Positions 8,454-16,607 of a stretch of 45,297 bases of DNA are shown here, one piece after another (the stretch's first letter is position 1; each line of letters begins with the position of its first letter). Source of the stretch: Candidatus Parvarchaeota archaeon (GTDB lineage Archaea > Nanobdellota > Nanobdellia > JAFCGN01); NCBI GenBank assembly GCA_017609105.1, contig JAFCEQ010000009.1, positions 1-45,297 on the forward strand, in the 5' to 3' direction. The position numbers were made by a program, and so were the translations under genes. Below the pieces are notes generated by a model, which searched no databases, was not told the DNA's origin, and saw nothing but the letters and a program-made list of their open reading frames with translations.

Positions 8454-9433
8454 ATCCAACTAACTTTTACTTCATCAGTTCTCCATTTTGTTTTAATCCT
8501 TGAATCCTTGAGTTTTGTTTCAACTCCTGCTTCGTGTTCTATTGCTCCGAGAACAGCTATCATAGCGCCATTATCACAACAATACTGGAATTCTGGAACA
8601 AAAAATCTTGCTTCTCTTTCCTTGCACATTGTATCGCACATTTGTCTTAATCTCTTGTTCGCTGCTACTCCTCCTGCTAGAACAAGTTCTTTCTTATTGC
8701 AATGCGCCATTGCTCTTTCAGTTACTTCTACGAGCATGCTGTAAGCTGTTTCTTGTAATGAATAACTAATATCTTCAATCTTTTTTTTTCCAATCATTTT
8801 GCTCGCAGTTGTTAGTATTCCTGAAAAACTAACGTCCATTCCTTTAACAGCGTAAGGTAATGGAATGTATTCCCTGCCTTTTAAAGCAAGTTTTTCAATA
8901 ACAGGGCCTCCTGGCATTGGTAATCCCGCGTTTCTTGCGAAAACATCAAACAAATTACCAACAGGAATGTCTTGCGTCTCCCCGAAAACCCTGTATTTTC
9001 CTTCATCAAAAGCTATTATTTGAGTGTTACCACCACTCACATAAAGCATGATCGGGTCTTTTGCAGGAGTTGTTACTTTAGCAACTTCTAAATGCGCGAT
9101 GCAATGATTCACTCCAATTAAAGGTTTTTTTAATTCTAATGAAAGGAAGCGAGCGATGCTTGCGCCTACTCGTAAGCAAGCACCAAGACCAGGTCCTTGT
9201 GAGAAAGCGATTAAATCAATTTCTTCTTTTTTTATTTTTGCAGTTTCTAATGCTTGTTTCAAAATCTTATCGCATTCCTTGTAATGGTGTTCGCTTGCTT
9301 CTCTTGGAAGCATTCCTATTCCTAAAGGTGGTTTGAACATGTGCTTTGCGTTAGAAAGAATTTTGTTCTTCTTTGAATCATAGATTCCGATTCCGAAAGT
9401 GTGAGCTGTTGATTCAATGCCTAATACAATCAT
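8450..9433 (-). CDS. kae1: tRNA N6-adenosine threonylcarbamoyltransferase Kae1
   Basis: Kae1 (TsaD family, ASKHA fold) transfers threonylcarbamoyl to A37 of tRNA as the catalytic subunit of KEOPS. The metal-binding H110-CIA-H114 motif, the nucleotide-binding GIESTAHTFG start, the YVSGGNTQ loop and the late CDNGAMIA motif are all present. The length of 327 aa is the stand-alone archaeal size, so it is not fused to Bud32. The start is the ATG at 9433. A plus-strand gene lies on each side of it, and eS31 lies beyond; in most archaea eS31 and kae1 are neighbours in one operon. Confidence 0.96.
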   Translation of the reverse strand: MIVLGIESTAHTFGIGIYDSKKNKILSNAKHMFKPPLGIGMLPREASEHHYKECDKILKQALETAKIKKEEIDLIAFSQGPGLGACLRVGASIARFLSLELKKPLIGVNHCIAHLEVAKVTTPAKDPIMLYVSGGNTQIIAFDEGKYRVFGETQDIPVGNLFDVFARNAGLPMPGGPVIEKLALKGREYIPLPYAVKGMDVSFSGILTTASKMIGKKKIEDISYSLQETAYSMLVEVTERAMAHCNKKELVLAGGVAANKRLRQMCDTMCKEREARFFVPEFQYCCDNGAMIAVLGAIEHEAGVETKLKDSRIKTKWRTDEVKVSWI

Positions 9434-9536
9434 GATTAATGAATAATTAAGTGAATAATTAAAATTTTTCTCCCTGAATTAATTAATAGTAATTAAGAGG
9501 AAACATTTAAAAAAAGTGATTTTTGTTTTTTTTATT

Positions 9537-10343
9537 ATGAGTGATGATTCAAAATTATATGCTTTGTTTAAAACTTATTCTTCAGGAGGGATTCCTGAAA
9601 AAGAAAAATTATGTGTTGAATTAACTCATCAAACTGATTACAAAAATTATTATCCTCTTGCTGGATTAAGAATTGACTTACCTGATATTAATCCTGATGC
9701 TTGTGTTAAGAGTATTGGTTTTGATTTAAGAAATAAAAAAAATTTTAGTGTTTCATATGATTTAGGTGATGTTGTGAGGAATACTGTTTTAACTCCTCAT
9801 AATAAAGAAGAAGTTAATATTTTACATGAGGAATTAGGCAAGAGTTATGTTAGGAAGAGAATAACAATGGATTTTGGGTTTTATCGTTCTGGAAATAATG
9901 TTATTAAGTGGTCTCTTATGAAGCCTTATGATAAGGGATTGCTTGTTATAAATTTAGACGAATTATTATTAGGTGATTTAATAAGTACTCATAATGTTCC
10001 TAGTCTTCTAAGCACTTATTTTCCTACATTAATTAAGTATAAAGTGTTATCATTTGATCCTTCAAAAAGCATTATTGGAGAAAATGAATTAAGCGGTAAT
10101 ACTTTATTATTAAAAGGAAAGGGTGTGAATGAAGGAAGGTTTATTGATTTTGTTTTAAATCATAAAGAAGAAGATTATTTAGAGGAATTGTTTTCTGAAT
10201 TAAGAAAGAAAAGTCATCATATTAATATGTTTGGTCTTGCTCCGAAAAATGTGGTGGAAAGGCATAATGAATCTTTAAGAGCATGGGAAGAATTCTACAA
10301 GAAGTTTTATAAAAAAGAATTTAGTTTTAACTTTCTTGTTTAA
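9537..10343 (+). CDS. Hypothetical protein, 268 aa
   Basis: I do not recognise a family. There is no signal peptide or membrane segment, and the composition is that of a soluble mixed alpha/beta protein rich in Asn, Lys and Leu, with an aromatic helix near the C terminus (RAWEEFYKKFYKKEFSF). I prefer the ATG at 9537 (MSDDSKLYALF) over an upstream in-frame GTG at 9516. An ATTTAAAAAAAG element 25-30 bp before the ATG and the lack of a Shine-Dalgarno motif suggest a leaderless transcript. It sits alone on the plus strand between eS31 and kae1, so it breaks the conserved operon and may be a lineage-specific insertion. Confidence 0.6.
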   Translation: MSDDSKLYALFKTYSSGGIPEKEKLCVELTHQTDYKNYYPLAGLRIDLPDINPDACVKSIGFDLRNKKNFSVSYDLGDVVRNTVLTPHNKEEVNILHEELGKSYVRKRITMDFGFYRSGNNVIKWSLMKPYDKGLLVINLDELLLGDLISTHNVPSLLSTYFPTLIKYKVLSFDPSKSIIGENELSGNTLLLKGKGVNEGRFIDFVLNHKEEDYLEELFSELRKKSHHINMFGLAPKNVVERHNESLRAWEEFYKKFYKKEFSFNFLV

Positions 10344-10355
10344 TAATAAAATAAG

Positions 10356-10541
10356 TTAATAATAGGTTAATCTTTCCTTATGTTCTGCTAAGAAAACTCC
10401 TTGCCCGCATCTAGGACAAGTTCTTTTTCTTGTTAGTTTTCCGTTTTCAACAGAATATTTTGTGTATTTCTTGCTTCCAGGCCTTTTAGCTCTTGCTTTT
10501 TTACCGCCTTCACGAGCTCTTACTTTCTTTTTTTTCGCCAT
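10356..10541 (-). CDS. rps27ae: 30S ribosomal protein eS31 (S27ae), truncated zinc ribbon
   Basis: The sequence [18 protein letters not shown] followed by [17 protein letters not shown] is eS31, a small-subunit protein near the decoding site. The family normally has a four-cysteine zinc ribbon ending in a second knuckle of the form CGKCG. Here only the first pair (CPRC) is present: the protein stops at KERLTYY, where the second CxxC should begin. The other frames downstream of the stop show no missing cysteines. The stop lies 12 bp from the end of the convergent unknown gene. It is immediately followed upstream by eS24 with no spacer. Confidence 0.92.
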   Translation of the reverse strand: MAKKKKVRAREGGKKARAKRPGSKKYTKYSVENGKLTRKRTCPRCGQGVFLAEHKERLTYY

Positions 10542-10850
10542 TTACTCTTCTCCCTCTTTCTTCTCTTTTTTAATTATTTGATTTCTTAATAACAAGTATT
10601 TTGGTTCGTTTCTTAACATTACTTCTTTTTTATTGTAAACATGCGCTTTGCCCACACTCTTGCCTTGTCCAAAACAAGTTCTTATTAATTGGATTACAAT
10701 AAGTTCTTTGTCTTTTTTTAATACTTTCGCAAGCTCTTCTCTCACTTGAACTCTTGTTGGTGTTGGATTTCCTTCATGACTTATTAAGAAACTTGTTTCT
10801 AACCTATCATGCAATTTATTGTTGTTTTTTGATTCAATTTTTAATTCCAT
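10542..10850 (-). CDS. rps24e: 30S ribosomal protein eS24
   Basis: This is eS24 of the small-subunit body, 102 residues, the usual archaeal length. The family signature runs from HEGNPTPTRVQVREELAK to VIQLIRTCFGQGKSVGKAHV. The gene abuts eS31 (stop and start are adjacent) and lies 6 bp downstream of spt4, so the three are almost certainly one transcript. The C terminus is a Lys/Glu-rich tail (IIKKEKKEGEE). Confidence 0.95.
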   Translation of the reverse strand: MELKIESKNNNKLHDRLETSFLISHEGNPTPTRVQVREELAKVLKKDKELIVIQLIRTCFGQGKSVGKAHVYNKKEVMLRNEPKYLLLRNQIIKKEKKEGEE

Positions 10851-10856
10851 GGTTCA

Positions 10857-11042
10857 TTACCTTGTTTTTAATGCGTATTTGCCTGAAAAAGTTATTTCTA
10901 ATTTTTTAGCAATCTCGCTTTTCTCAGGATTAATAATTACTACAAGCCCTTTCCAATTAGAGCTAACATCTTTTGAATGACAAAAACTGCATTCTTTTCC
11001 TTTAATTATTCTTTTGCATTTCTTGCACGCGTTCTCATTCAT
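10857..11042 (-). CDS. spt4: Transcription elongation factor Spt4 (RpoE2)
   Basis: Spt4 is the small zinc protein that pairs with Spt5 on the RNA polymerase clamp to increase processivity. Four cysteines in CKKC and CSFC form the zinc site, followed by the conserved KGLVVIINPEKSEIAKKL region that contacts Spt5. The length, 61 aa, is normal. The partner Spt5 is also in this window (33502-33951). The gene lies between rpo7 and eS24, its usual archaeal position; a 127-bp T-rich spacer separates it from rpo7. Confidence 0.95.
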   Translation of the reverse strand: MNENACKKCKRIIKGKECSFCHSKDVSSNWKGLVVIINPEKSEIAKKLEITFSGKYALKTR

Positions 11043-11169
11043 TTTTTTTCAAACCTTTTTTATTTTTTACTTGTTTTTCATTATTTTCTTTAATTTTTAA
11101 ATTTTTTTCTTTGTTTTTATTAATTCTTTAATCATTCTTTGAGGTTCTTAATTATTTTGTTTTATTTTT

Positions 11170-11781
11170 TTATTTTTTCTCTTCTTTTTTTGCTTCTTTT
11201 TTTGCTTCTTCAATTTTCTTTCTTTCTTCTTCTGCTTTCTTTCTTTCTTCTTCAATCCATTCTATTTTTCCAAGCCCTGGTTGTCTCATTGTTAAACCAA
11301 TTTTTGCATTCTCAGCATTCTTAACGCTTATAGCAATTATTCTTGCTATTACTTTGTCTCCAACGCTTAAACTCTTTTTTGATTCTTTTCCTAATAAGTT
11401 TCCTGTTTTTGAATAACTTACATAATCATCCATTACTTGTGATATATGCACTAAGGAATCAAAAGGACTTATTCTAACGAATGCTCCGAATTCCACGATT
11501 TCATTTACTTTTCCATGCACTATTTCATGCATTTCAGGTTCGTACACAAGAATTTTAAAAGTTGTTTCATAATAAATAGCTCCATCCCCAGGGATTATGA
11601 TTCCTTCTCCGATTTCCTCAATATTAACTAATTCAAGAAAAACGCCTTTATTCTTAGTTAATTGCCCTATTAATTCTTCTTTTATTGCGTTTCTAACGCT
11701 TTCCTCTTTTTTTTTATCAAAAAGTGATGGTGGAACTCTTATCTTATCTTTTATTGTTAATAATTTATACACTTTAAACAC
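11170..11781 (-). CDS. rpo7: DNA-directed RNA polymerase subunit Rpo7 (RpoE1)
   Basis: Rpo7 forms, with Rpo4, the stalk of archaeal RNA polymerase and binds nascent RNA. The N-terminal tip domain begins FKVYKLLTIKDKIRVPP, and an S1/OB domain starts at about residue 80 (VHGKVNEIVEFGAFVRI, then HISQVMDDY). The last 25 residues are a run of Lys, Glu and Ala (from WIEEERKKAEEERKK), an extension with coiled-coil character that most homologues lack or have shorter. The gene follows the PIN-domain gene by 9 bp on the same strand. Confidence 0.95.
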   Translation of the reverse strand: MFKVYKLLTIKDKIRVPPSLFDKKKEESVRNAIKEELIGQLTKNKGVFLELVNIEEIGEGIIIPGDGAIYYETTFKILVYEPEMHEIVHGKVNEIVEFGAFVRISPFDSLVHISQVMDDYVSYSKTGNLLGKESKKSLSVGDKVIARIIAISVKNAENAKIGLTMRQPGLGKIEWIEEERKKAEEERKKIEEAKKEAKKEEKK

Positions 11782-11790
11782 CTTTTTTTC

Positions 11791-12156
11791 TCAAGCAAAA
11801 TCAAAATACTTGCCTTGCTTAACAGTTATTACCTTAATTCTCTTTTTTAAAGCTTTTTGTTTTAATTCATTATCATTAGTTATGATTATTGAATTAGTAT
11901 TCTTGCTTGCTTCACAGAGAAGAGTATTATCAACAGAGCCCGCGCTTCTTACATTAATTATTTCAACATTCATTTTATCAAGTATTTTTTTAATTAATTC
12001 ATAATTTCTTTTTGCTTTTTGGCGAAGTTCATTATTCACGCAATCTAAGAGAATAATCTTTTTTTTTCCTGGAACAATTCTTTGAATTTCATCTAGAATA
12101 TTTATTCTTTGATTGAAAGAATAAATTATTGCATTAGTATCAAGAAAGATATTCAT
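11791..12156 (-). CDS. PIN-domain ribonuclease, Fcf1/Utp24-like
   Basis: The acidic residues of a PIN active site are visible: D6 in LDTNAII, E43 in NNELRQKAK, D76 in SVDNTLL and D95 in ITNDNEL. PIN proteins are metal-dependent single-strand RNA nucleases. The context, between aIF2-gamma and rpo7, is the standard position of the archaeal Fcf1-like PIN gene thought to act in rRNA processing, so a housekeeping role is more likely than a VapC toxin. No antitoxin-like small gene is adjacent. The stop is TGA, a minority choice in this window. Confidence 0.85.
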   Translation of the reverse strand: MNIFLDTNAIIYSFNQRINILDEIQRIVPGKKKIILLDCVNNELRQKAKRNYELIKKILDKMNVEIINVRSAGSVDNTLLCEASKNTNSIIITNDNELKQKALKKRIKVITVKQGKYFDFA

Positions 12157-12201
12157 AAAAATGTTAATTTATTTAAGCATTAAATTCTTTTTTATTAGGA
12201 A

Positions 12202-12672
12202 ATGCTTACTCTTGAAAGAATGATAGGTTCTATCATAATGATTGTTTTCGGATTCTTACTTTTTTATCCTATGTATTATTTAGATGTTTTCATAAGCAAT
12301 TATGATTTGTTTCCTTTATTCATTCCAATCACTGTTTCACTTATTATTGTTAGCATAAAAAGCGGGATTATCCTGCTTTATTCAAGAATAATGGGTGGGA
12401 GTGATGTGCAAGACGTTTTTCTTCCTGCAATAACATTTAGTCTTGGAATTATTATTATGCACTTCTTGAATAATGTTTTTGTTTTAAACAGTTTTTTTAA
12501 TAATATAAGCATCTTCTTTGATGTGTTTTTCATTTTTCAACAAACAAGCATTATTTTTTTTAGTTTAACAGTGAATAATCCTAATAAAAAATTAATTTAT
12601 GTTGGGTATGCTGTAGGAGTTATAATTCATTTCTTCTGTAAGTTTTCCACGATTTTTTTCATAAAAACCTAA
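12202..12672 (+). CDS. Hypothetical polytopic membrane protein, 156 aa
   Basis: I do not recognise a family. The protein consists mostly of hydrophobic segments, with helices at about residues 8-28, 38-58, 72-92, 98-118 and 130-152, and few charged residues between them. It is encoded opposite to the aIF2-gamma/PIN/rpo7 operon and is wedged between the PIN gene (45 bp away) and aIF2-gamma, so it is another plus-strand intruder in the conserved block. No conserved polar motif within the helices suggests a transport mechanism. Confidence 0.6.
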   Translation: MLTLERMIGSIIMIVFGFLLFYPMYYLDVFISNYDLFPLFIPITVSLIIVSIKSGIILLYSRIMGGSDVQDVFLPAITFSLGIIIMHFLNNVFVLNSFFNNISIFFDVFFIFQQTSIIFFSLTVNNPNKKLIYVGYAVGVIIHFFCKFSTIFFIKT

Positions 12673-12721
12673 AAATTTTTTTTTATTTCACTTATTTTAC
12701 TTCCTTTATTTCACTTCTTTC

Positions 12722-12817
12722 TTATCTTTCACTTCTTTTTTTTGCTTCTTCTTTTACTTCTTCTTTTACTTCAATTTTTTTGCTTCTACTTCAATCCTTA
12801 AATTCGCGTATTCTTTT
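12722..12817 (-). pseudogene. Fragment copied from the C-terminal tail of the FKBP isomerase gene
   Basis: Directly downstream of aIF2-gamma, a minus-strand frame reads EYANLRIEVEAKKIEVKEE and ends AKKRSER before a TAA. This matches the C-terminal tail of the FKBP gene of this window (EYANLKIEVEAEKIEAKNE, ending AKKRSKK). At the DNA level 12782-12817 and 36240-36275 agree at 35 of 36 positions. There is no start codon and no isomerase domain, so this is a dead fragment or the relic of a duplication. Confidence 0.8.
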
Positions 12818-12828
12818 TTTTACTTATT

Positions 12829-14049
12829 TTATTTAACTATTGCCCATCCAATAAGCCTCCACCTATTATCAAAAAGTCTGCTCACAGCAACTTTCTCATT
12901 TTTGTTAATGCATACTGGAAGTTTTAGTTTTAGTGTAACATTTTTTCCTTTAATGCTTGTGATTATTCCAACTGTTTTAGCTGACCACGCATTAATTACT
13001 AAAGGTTCGTTCATTCTTAATGGTTCTATATTAACTTCTTTTGAAGTTCCAACAATTCTTTCCATTAAATGTATTTCAAGATGAAGTTCTTTGAATATTG
13101 GTGGTTCTTTGCCTGGTAATGCTAAAACGCTTCCTGCTAATGAATCAGCTTTTGATAAGTAAGGATCAATGTTTAATCCAATGCTTGTACTCCCTCCTGG
13201 CCCAAGTTTTTTCACAGATTTATTCCCAATATATAAGGAGTTTATTCTTGTTTTAATAGGCGTCCATTGCACAACATTATTTATTGTTTTCTTGATTCCT
13301 GGAAGAAGAACTACTTCTTCTCCTAACTTAAATGTTCCTTGTTTTACGCTTCCTCCAATAACTCCTCCTTTTATTTCTGAAACATTTGTGCCTGGCTTAT
13401 TAATATCAAAAGAACGTGCGACAAGCATTAAGGGATCTGCTTTATCATTTTTTGGTAAGGGTTTGAATAATTTAATCATTTTTTCAAGAAGAACATCAAT
13501 ATTCACGAATTGTTGAGCGCTTAAAGGGATTATCGGCGCGTTCTCAGCAATTGTTCCTTTAACAAAATCTTTTATTTCTTCATAATTTTTTAAAGCTTGT
13601 TTATCATCAACTAAATCAATCTTGTTTTGCACAATAATTATGTTTTTTATTCCAGCAATCTCAAGTGCTGTTAAGTGTTCTTTTGTTTGCGGTTGAATTC
13701 CTTCATTAGCTGCGATAAGGAGTAAAGCCCCGTCAACGATTGGCGTGGCACTAAGCATTGTTGCCATAAGTGTTTCATGTCCTGGCACATCAATAAAACT
13801 GAATTCTTGAATTTTTTCATTGCTCGTCATATGCGCTAAACACTTTTTTGTTGTTTGATATGCTTTACTGCCTTTGCATTTCTGGCATTTATAAATAGTG
13901 CAGTTAGCATAACCAAGACGTATTGTGATTCCTCTTTTCATTTCTTCTGAATGCTCGTCAGTCCACTTACCAGTAAGTGCTTTAAGAAGTGTTGTTTTAC
14001 CATGATCAACATGCCCTGCTGTCATTATGTTTACAATCTGTTCTGACAT
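12829..14049 (-). CDS. eif2g: Translation initiation factor aIF2 subunit gamma
   Basis: aIF2-gamma is the GTPase that carries initiator Met-tRNA to the small subunit. The P loop GHVDHGKTT is at residues 12-20, the G3 motif is DVPGHE, and the NKID motif is intact. The family zinc knuckle appears as YKCQKCKG followed by KKC-LAH, so the fourth ligand may be His instead of Cys. Domains II and III follow, with GTNVSEIKGGVIGGSV characteristic of gamma. The length, 406 aa, is standard. The subunits alpha and beta are not in the window. Confidence 0.96.
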   Translation of the reverse strand: MSEQIVNIMTAGHVDHGKTTLLKALTGKWTDEHSEEMKRGITIRLGYANCTIYKCQKCKGSKAYQTTKKCLAHMTSNEKIQEFSFIDVPGHETLMATMLSATPIVDGALLLIAANEGIQPQTKEHLTALEIAGIKNIIIVQNKIDLVDDKQALKNYEEIKDFVKGTIAENAPIIPLSAQQFVNIDVLLEKMIKLFKPLPKNDKADPLMLVARSFDINKPGTNVSEIKGGVIGGSVKQGTFKLGEEVVLLPGIKKTINNVVQWTPIKTRINSLYIGNKSVKKLGPGGSTSIGLNIDPYLSKADSLAGSVLALPGKEPPIFKELHLEIHLMERIVGTSKEVNIEPLRMNEPLVINAWSAKTVGIITSIKGKNVTLKLKLPVCINKNEKVAVSRLFDNRWRLIGWAIVK

Positions 14050-14115
14050 AAAATAAAATACAAGAATTCTTGTTTTTAAATGCTTTGATTAATCTGATTA
14101 AAAAAAAACATGTTT

Positions 14116-14460
14116 TTATTCTTCTTCAAGTTTTTTAATTGCACTCGCGCTCCATGATTTAATTAAGTTAATTATTTCTTTTTTTAGTTCTTCCTTATTC
14201 TTTAATTTATATTCATAAATGAATCCTCCTGTTGTTAAATTCATTTGTCGTCTCATAACTAATTTTTTTTCAAAAAGTTTTTTCATTGCTTTTTGTATTG
14301 TGCTTCTTTCTTTTTTCATTTTTTTAGAAAGCTCATTAATACTTATGAACTCCTTTAAATTCATTAATTTCATGAGAACATTGTACTCTGTTTTGTTTAA
14401 AGCATAACTGCACATTAAGAGTTCTTTAAAACTAATGTTTTTGCAAGCAAAATCAATCAT
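14116..14460 (-). CDS. HTH transcriptional regulator, MarR/TrmB-like
   Basis: A winged-helix domain is predicted from residues about 18-90: YALNKTEYNVLMKLMNL, then ISINELSKKMKKERSTIQKAM as the helix-turn-helix and VMRRQMN-TTGGFIYEYKL as the wing. The rest is a short charged helix. Its ATG overlaps the TAA of the upstream glutamate dehydrogenase by one base, behind a GGAG Shine-Dalgarno motif, so the two are translationally coupled. I infer local control of the dehydrogenase or of nitrogen and redox genes; no operator is recognisable. Confidence 0.75.
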   Translation of the reverse strand: MIDFACKNISFKELLMCSYALNKTEYNVLMKLMNLKEFISINELSKKMKKERSTIQKAMKKLFEKKLVMRRQMNLTTGGFIYEYKLKNKEELKKEIINLIKSWSASAIKKLEEE

Positions 14461-15656
14461 TATAATTCTCCTCTTAATTTAGAAGCTTTAATTATTCTCT
14501 CTAATGCTATGATGTAAGCTGCAGTTCTTAGAGAAACTTTTTTCTTTTCACTTATTTCCAAAACTTTTTCTAATGCTTTTATGATTTTTTCTTTAAGTTT
14601 TTTTATTACTTTTTCTTCAGTCCAATAATATGCTTGAAGATTCTGCACCCACTCAAAATAACTTACAATCACCCCGCCTGAATTTGCAAGAATATCAGGC
14701 GCAACCATTATACTTTTTTTATTCAAAATTTCATCTGCTTCAGGCGTTATTGGACCGTTCGCAAGTTCTATAATTAATTCTGCTTTTATGTTTGCCGCGT
14801 TATCTTTTGTTATTTGATTTTCAAGTGCTGCTAGGATTAAAACATTTGTTTTGAGTTCAAGCAATTCCTTGTTTGAGATTTCCTCAGCATTCTTATAACC
14901 TTTCAAGGAATTGTTTTCTTCTTTATATTTTATAATTTCTGGAATTTCAAGTCCTTCATTATTATGAATTCCTCCTTTTGAATCACTTACTGCAATTATT
15001 TTATATCCTTGTTCGTAAAGTATTCTCGCTGCATTGCTTCCTGCGTTCCCAAACCCTTGTATCACAATTTTAATGTCTTTTTTTTGAAAACTTTTTTTTA
15101 ATTTAATTAATAATTCGTTTAAGACAAAAACTCCTCCTTGCGCAGTAGAGTATTTTCTGCCTTTGCTCCCTCCTAATTCTAATGGCTTGCCTGTTATCAT
15201 TCCAGGTTCTTTGTGCTTAACAATTTTTTCGTATTCATCAAGCATCCACGCCATTATTTGCGGGTTAGTGTAAACATCTGGAGCAGGAATGTCTTTCCAA
15301 GCACCTAAATTCTTGTAAAACGCTCTTACGTATTCCCTGCTAAGTTCTTCAAGTTCTCTTTCACTTAATTCTTTTGGATTTACGATAACCCCTCCTTTCG
15401 CACCTCCGTAAGGCAATCCTGCTAAACTATTTTTTAAAGTCATCCAAAAACTAAGAGTTTTAACTTCATTTAAAGAAACTCTTGGATGAAATCTTATTCC
15501 TCCTTTTGTAGGCCCAAGAACATCATTATATTGAATCCTGTACGCTGCGTATTTTTTTCCTCGCACTTCCAATTCTGATTCAAGAATTCTTTTCGGATTG
15601 CTTAAATAATTTACAATATCATTGTTTAATCCCATTATTTCAGCAGTTTTCTTCAA
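14460..15656 (-). CDS. gdhA: Glutamate dehydrogenase
   Basis: The enzyme interconverts glutamate and 2-oxoglutarate plus ammonia with NAD(P). The substrate-binding domain carries GPTKGGIRFHP and LPYGGAKGGV, in which the conserved lysines bind the substrate; the Rossmann domain has IVIQGFGNAGSNAARIL, and ILANSGGVIVSYFEW follows near the C terminus. The length of 398 aa is slightly below the usual 415-420 because the N terminus is short. Coenzyme preference cannot be read with certainty. It is the only central nitrogen enzyme in the window, and it is coupled to the HTH regulator gene. Confidence 0.95.
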   Translation of the reverse strand: MKKTAEIMGLNNDIVNYLSNPKRILESELEVRGKKYAAYRIQYNDVLGPTKGGIRFHPRVSLNEVKTLSFWMTLKNSLAGLPYGGAKGGVIVNPKELSERELEELSREYVRAFYKNLGAWKDIPAPDVYTNPQIMAWMLDEYEKIVKHKEPGMITGKPLELGGSKGRKYSTAQGGVFVLNELLIKLKKSFQKKDIKIVIQGFGNAGSNAARILYEQGYKIIAVSDSKGGIHNNEGLEIPEIIKYKEENNSLKGYKNAEEISNKELLELKTNVLILAALENQITKDNAANIKAELIIELANGPITPEADEILNKKSIMVAPDILANSGGVIVSYFEWVQNLQAYYWTEEKVIKKLKEKIIKALEKVLEISEKKKVSLRTAAYIIALERIIKASKLRGEL

Positions 15657-15689
15657 TACTTTTTGCGCGTTCTCAAAAGGATTTAATAT

Positions 15690-16607
15690 TTAAACCACCT
15701 CGTTTTCTTTGTCTTCATAAACGCTTCTTGCTGCAATAGCTCCTTCAGAAGCTGCTGTTATTACTTGTCTTAACTTATTTTTTGAACCGCAAATATCTCC
15801 TGCTGCATAAACTCCTTTCACATTTGTTCTCATATTCTCATCAACAATTATGAAACCATGTTCGCTTGTTTTAACTCTTAAACTTTTAGCAATAATAGTA
15901 TTAGGAACATGCCCTATTTCAACAAAAAGTCCTTCCACACTAAGTTTTCTTCCATTTGATAATTCAATTCCTTTAAGAAAATCATCACCAATTAATTTTT
16001 TTACTTCAGCATTATAAATAACTTCTATTTTATTGTTCTTCATTACTTTATTAACCATCATTGGTTTCGCTCTTAATTTATCGCGCCTGTAAATAATATA
16101 AACTTTTTTAGATTTCTGAGCGAGAAGCATTGATGTCATAACAGCAGAATCAGAGCCTCCTACAACTGCAACAATCTTATCTTTAAAAAACATTGCATCA
16201 CAAGTTGCACAATAACTCACTCCTTTTCCTATAAAATCATCTTCATTTGCAATATTAAGTTTTCTTGAAGTAGAGCCTGTTGCTAAAATTATTGTTCTTG
16301 CTTTAATTTTTTTGTTAGTGCTTGTTGTTGCTAAAAAATGATTTTCTTTTTTTTCAACATTCACTATTTGTTCTTCAATAATTGGCACTTCAAAATGTTT
16401 CACGTGTTCTACAAATTTATTAATCAAATCCATTCCGCTTATTTCTTTGAACCCTGGATAGTTTTCAACTTTCCAAGCATGAGTTATAATGCTTTGCAAT
16501 GGAATGCCTGCAATAATTGTTTTTAATGAATATCTTGCAGCGTAAATGCCTGCTGAAAGTCCTGCAGGTCCTGCTCCTATGATTAAACAATCATATTCTT
16601 TATTCAT
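15690..16607 (-). CDS. trxB: Thioredoxin reductase
   Basis: This is a low-molecular-weight flavoprotein disulfide reductase. It carries GAGPAG at residues 11-16 for FAD, the redox-active C133-AT-C136 pair, a second Rossmann motif VVGGSDSAV for NAD(P)H with YRRDKLRAKP behind it, and the C-terminal GVYAAGDICG motif. The length is 305 aa, as expected. It begins 8 bp inside the end of the thioredoxin gene, so the pair forms one transcription unit and a complete reductase-thioredoxin system. Confidence 0.95.
   Translation of the reverse strand: MNKEYDCLIIGAGPAGLSAGIYAARYSLKTIIAGIPLQSIITHAWKVENYPGFKEISGMDLINKFVEHVKHFEVPIIEEQIVNVEKKENHFLATTSTNKKIKARTIILATGSTSRKLNIANEDDFIGKGVSYCATCDAMFFKDKIVAVVGGSDSAVMTSMLLAQKSKKVYIIYRRDKLRAKPMMVNKVMKNNKIEVIYNAEVKKLIGDDFLKGIELSNGRKLSVEGLFVEIGHVPNTIIAKSLRVKTSEHGFIIVDENMRTNVKGVYAAGDICGSKNKLRQVITAASEGAIAARSVYEDKENEVV

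Noticed and set aside
9537-10343. Paralogy between the unknown proteins at 9537-10343 and 27379-28437
   Set aside because: Both are plus-strand singletons with similar composition, but no alignable motif was found by eye.
11791-12156. VapC toxin call for the PIN protein
   Set aside because: There is no antitoxin-sized partner, and the position between aIF2-gamma and rpo7 is the housekeeping Fcf1-like slot.
12661-12725. A gene in the TTT/CTT-rich gap behind the membrane protein
   Set aside because: It is low-complexity sequence with no start codon; only the FKBP tail match further on has support.
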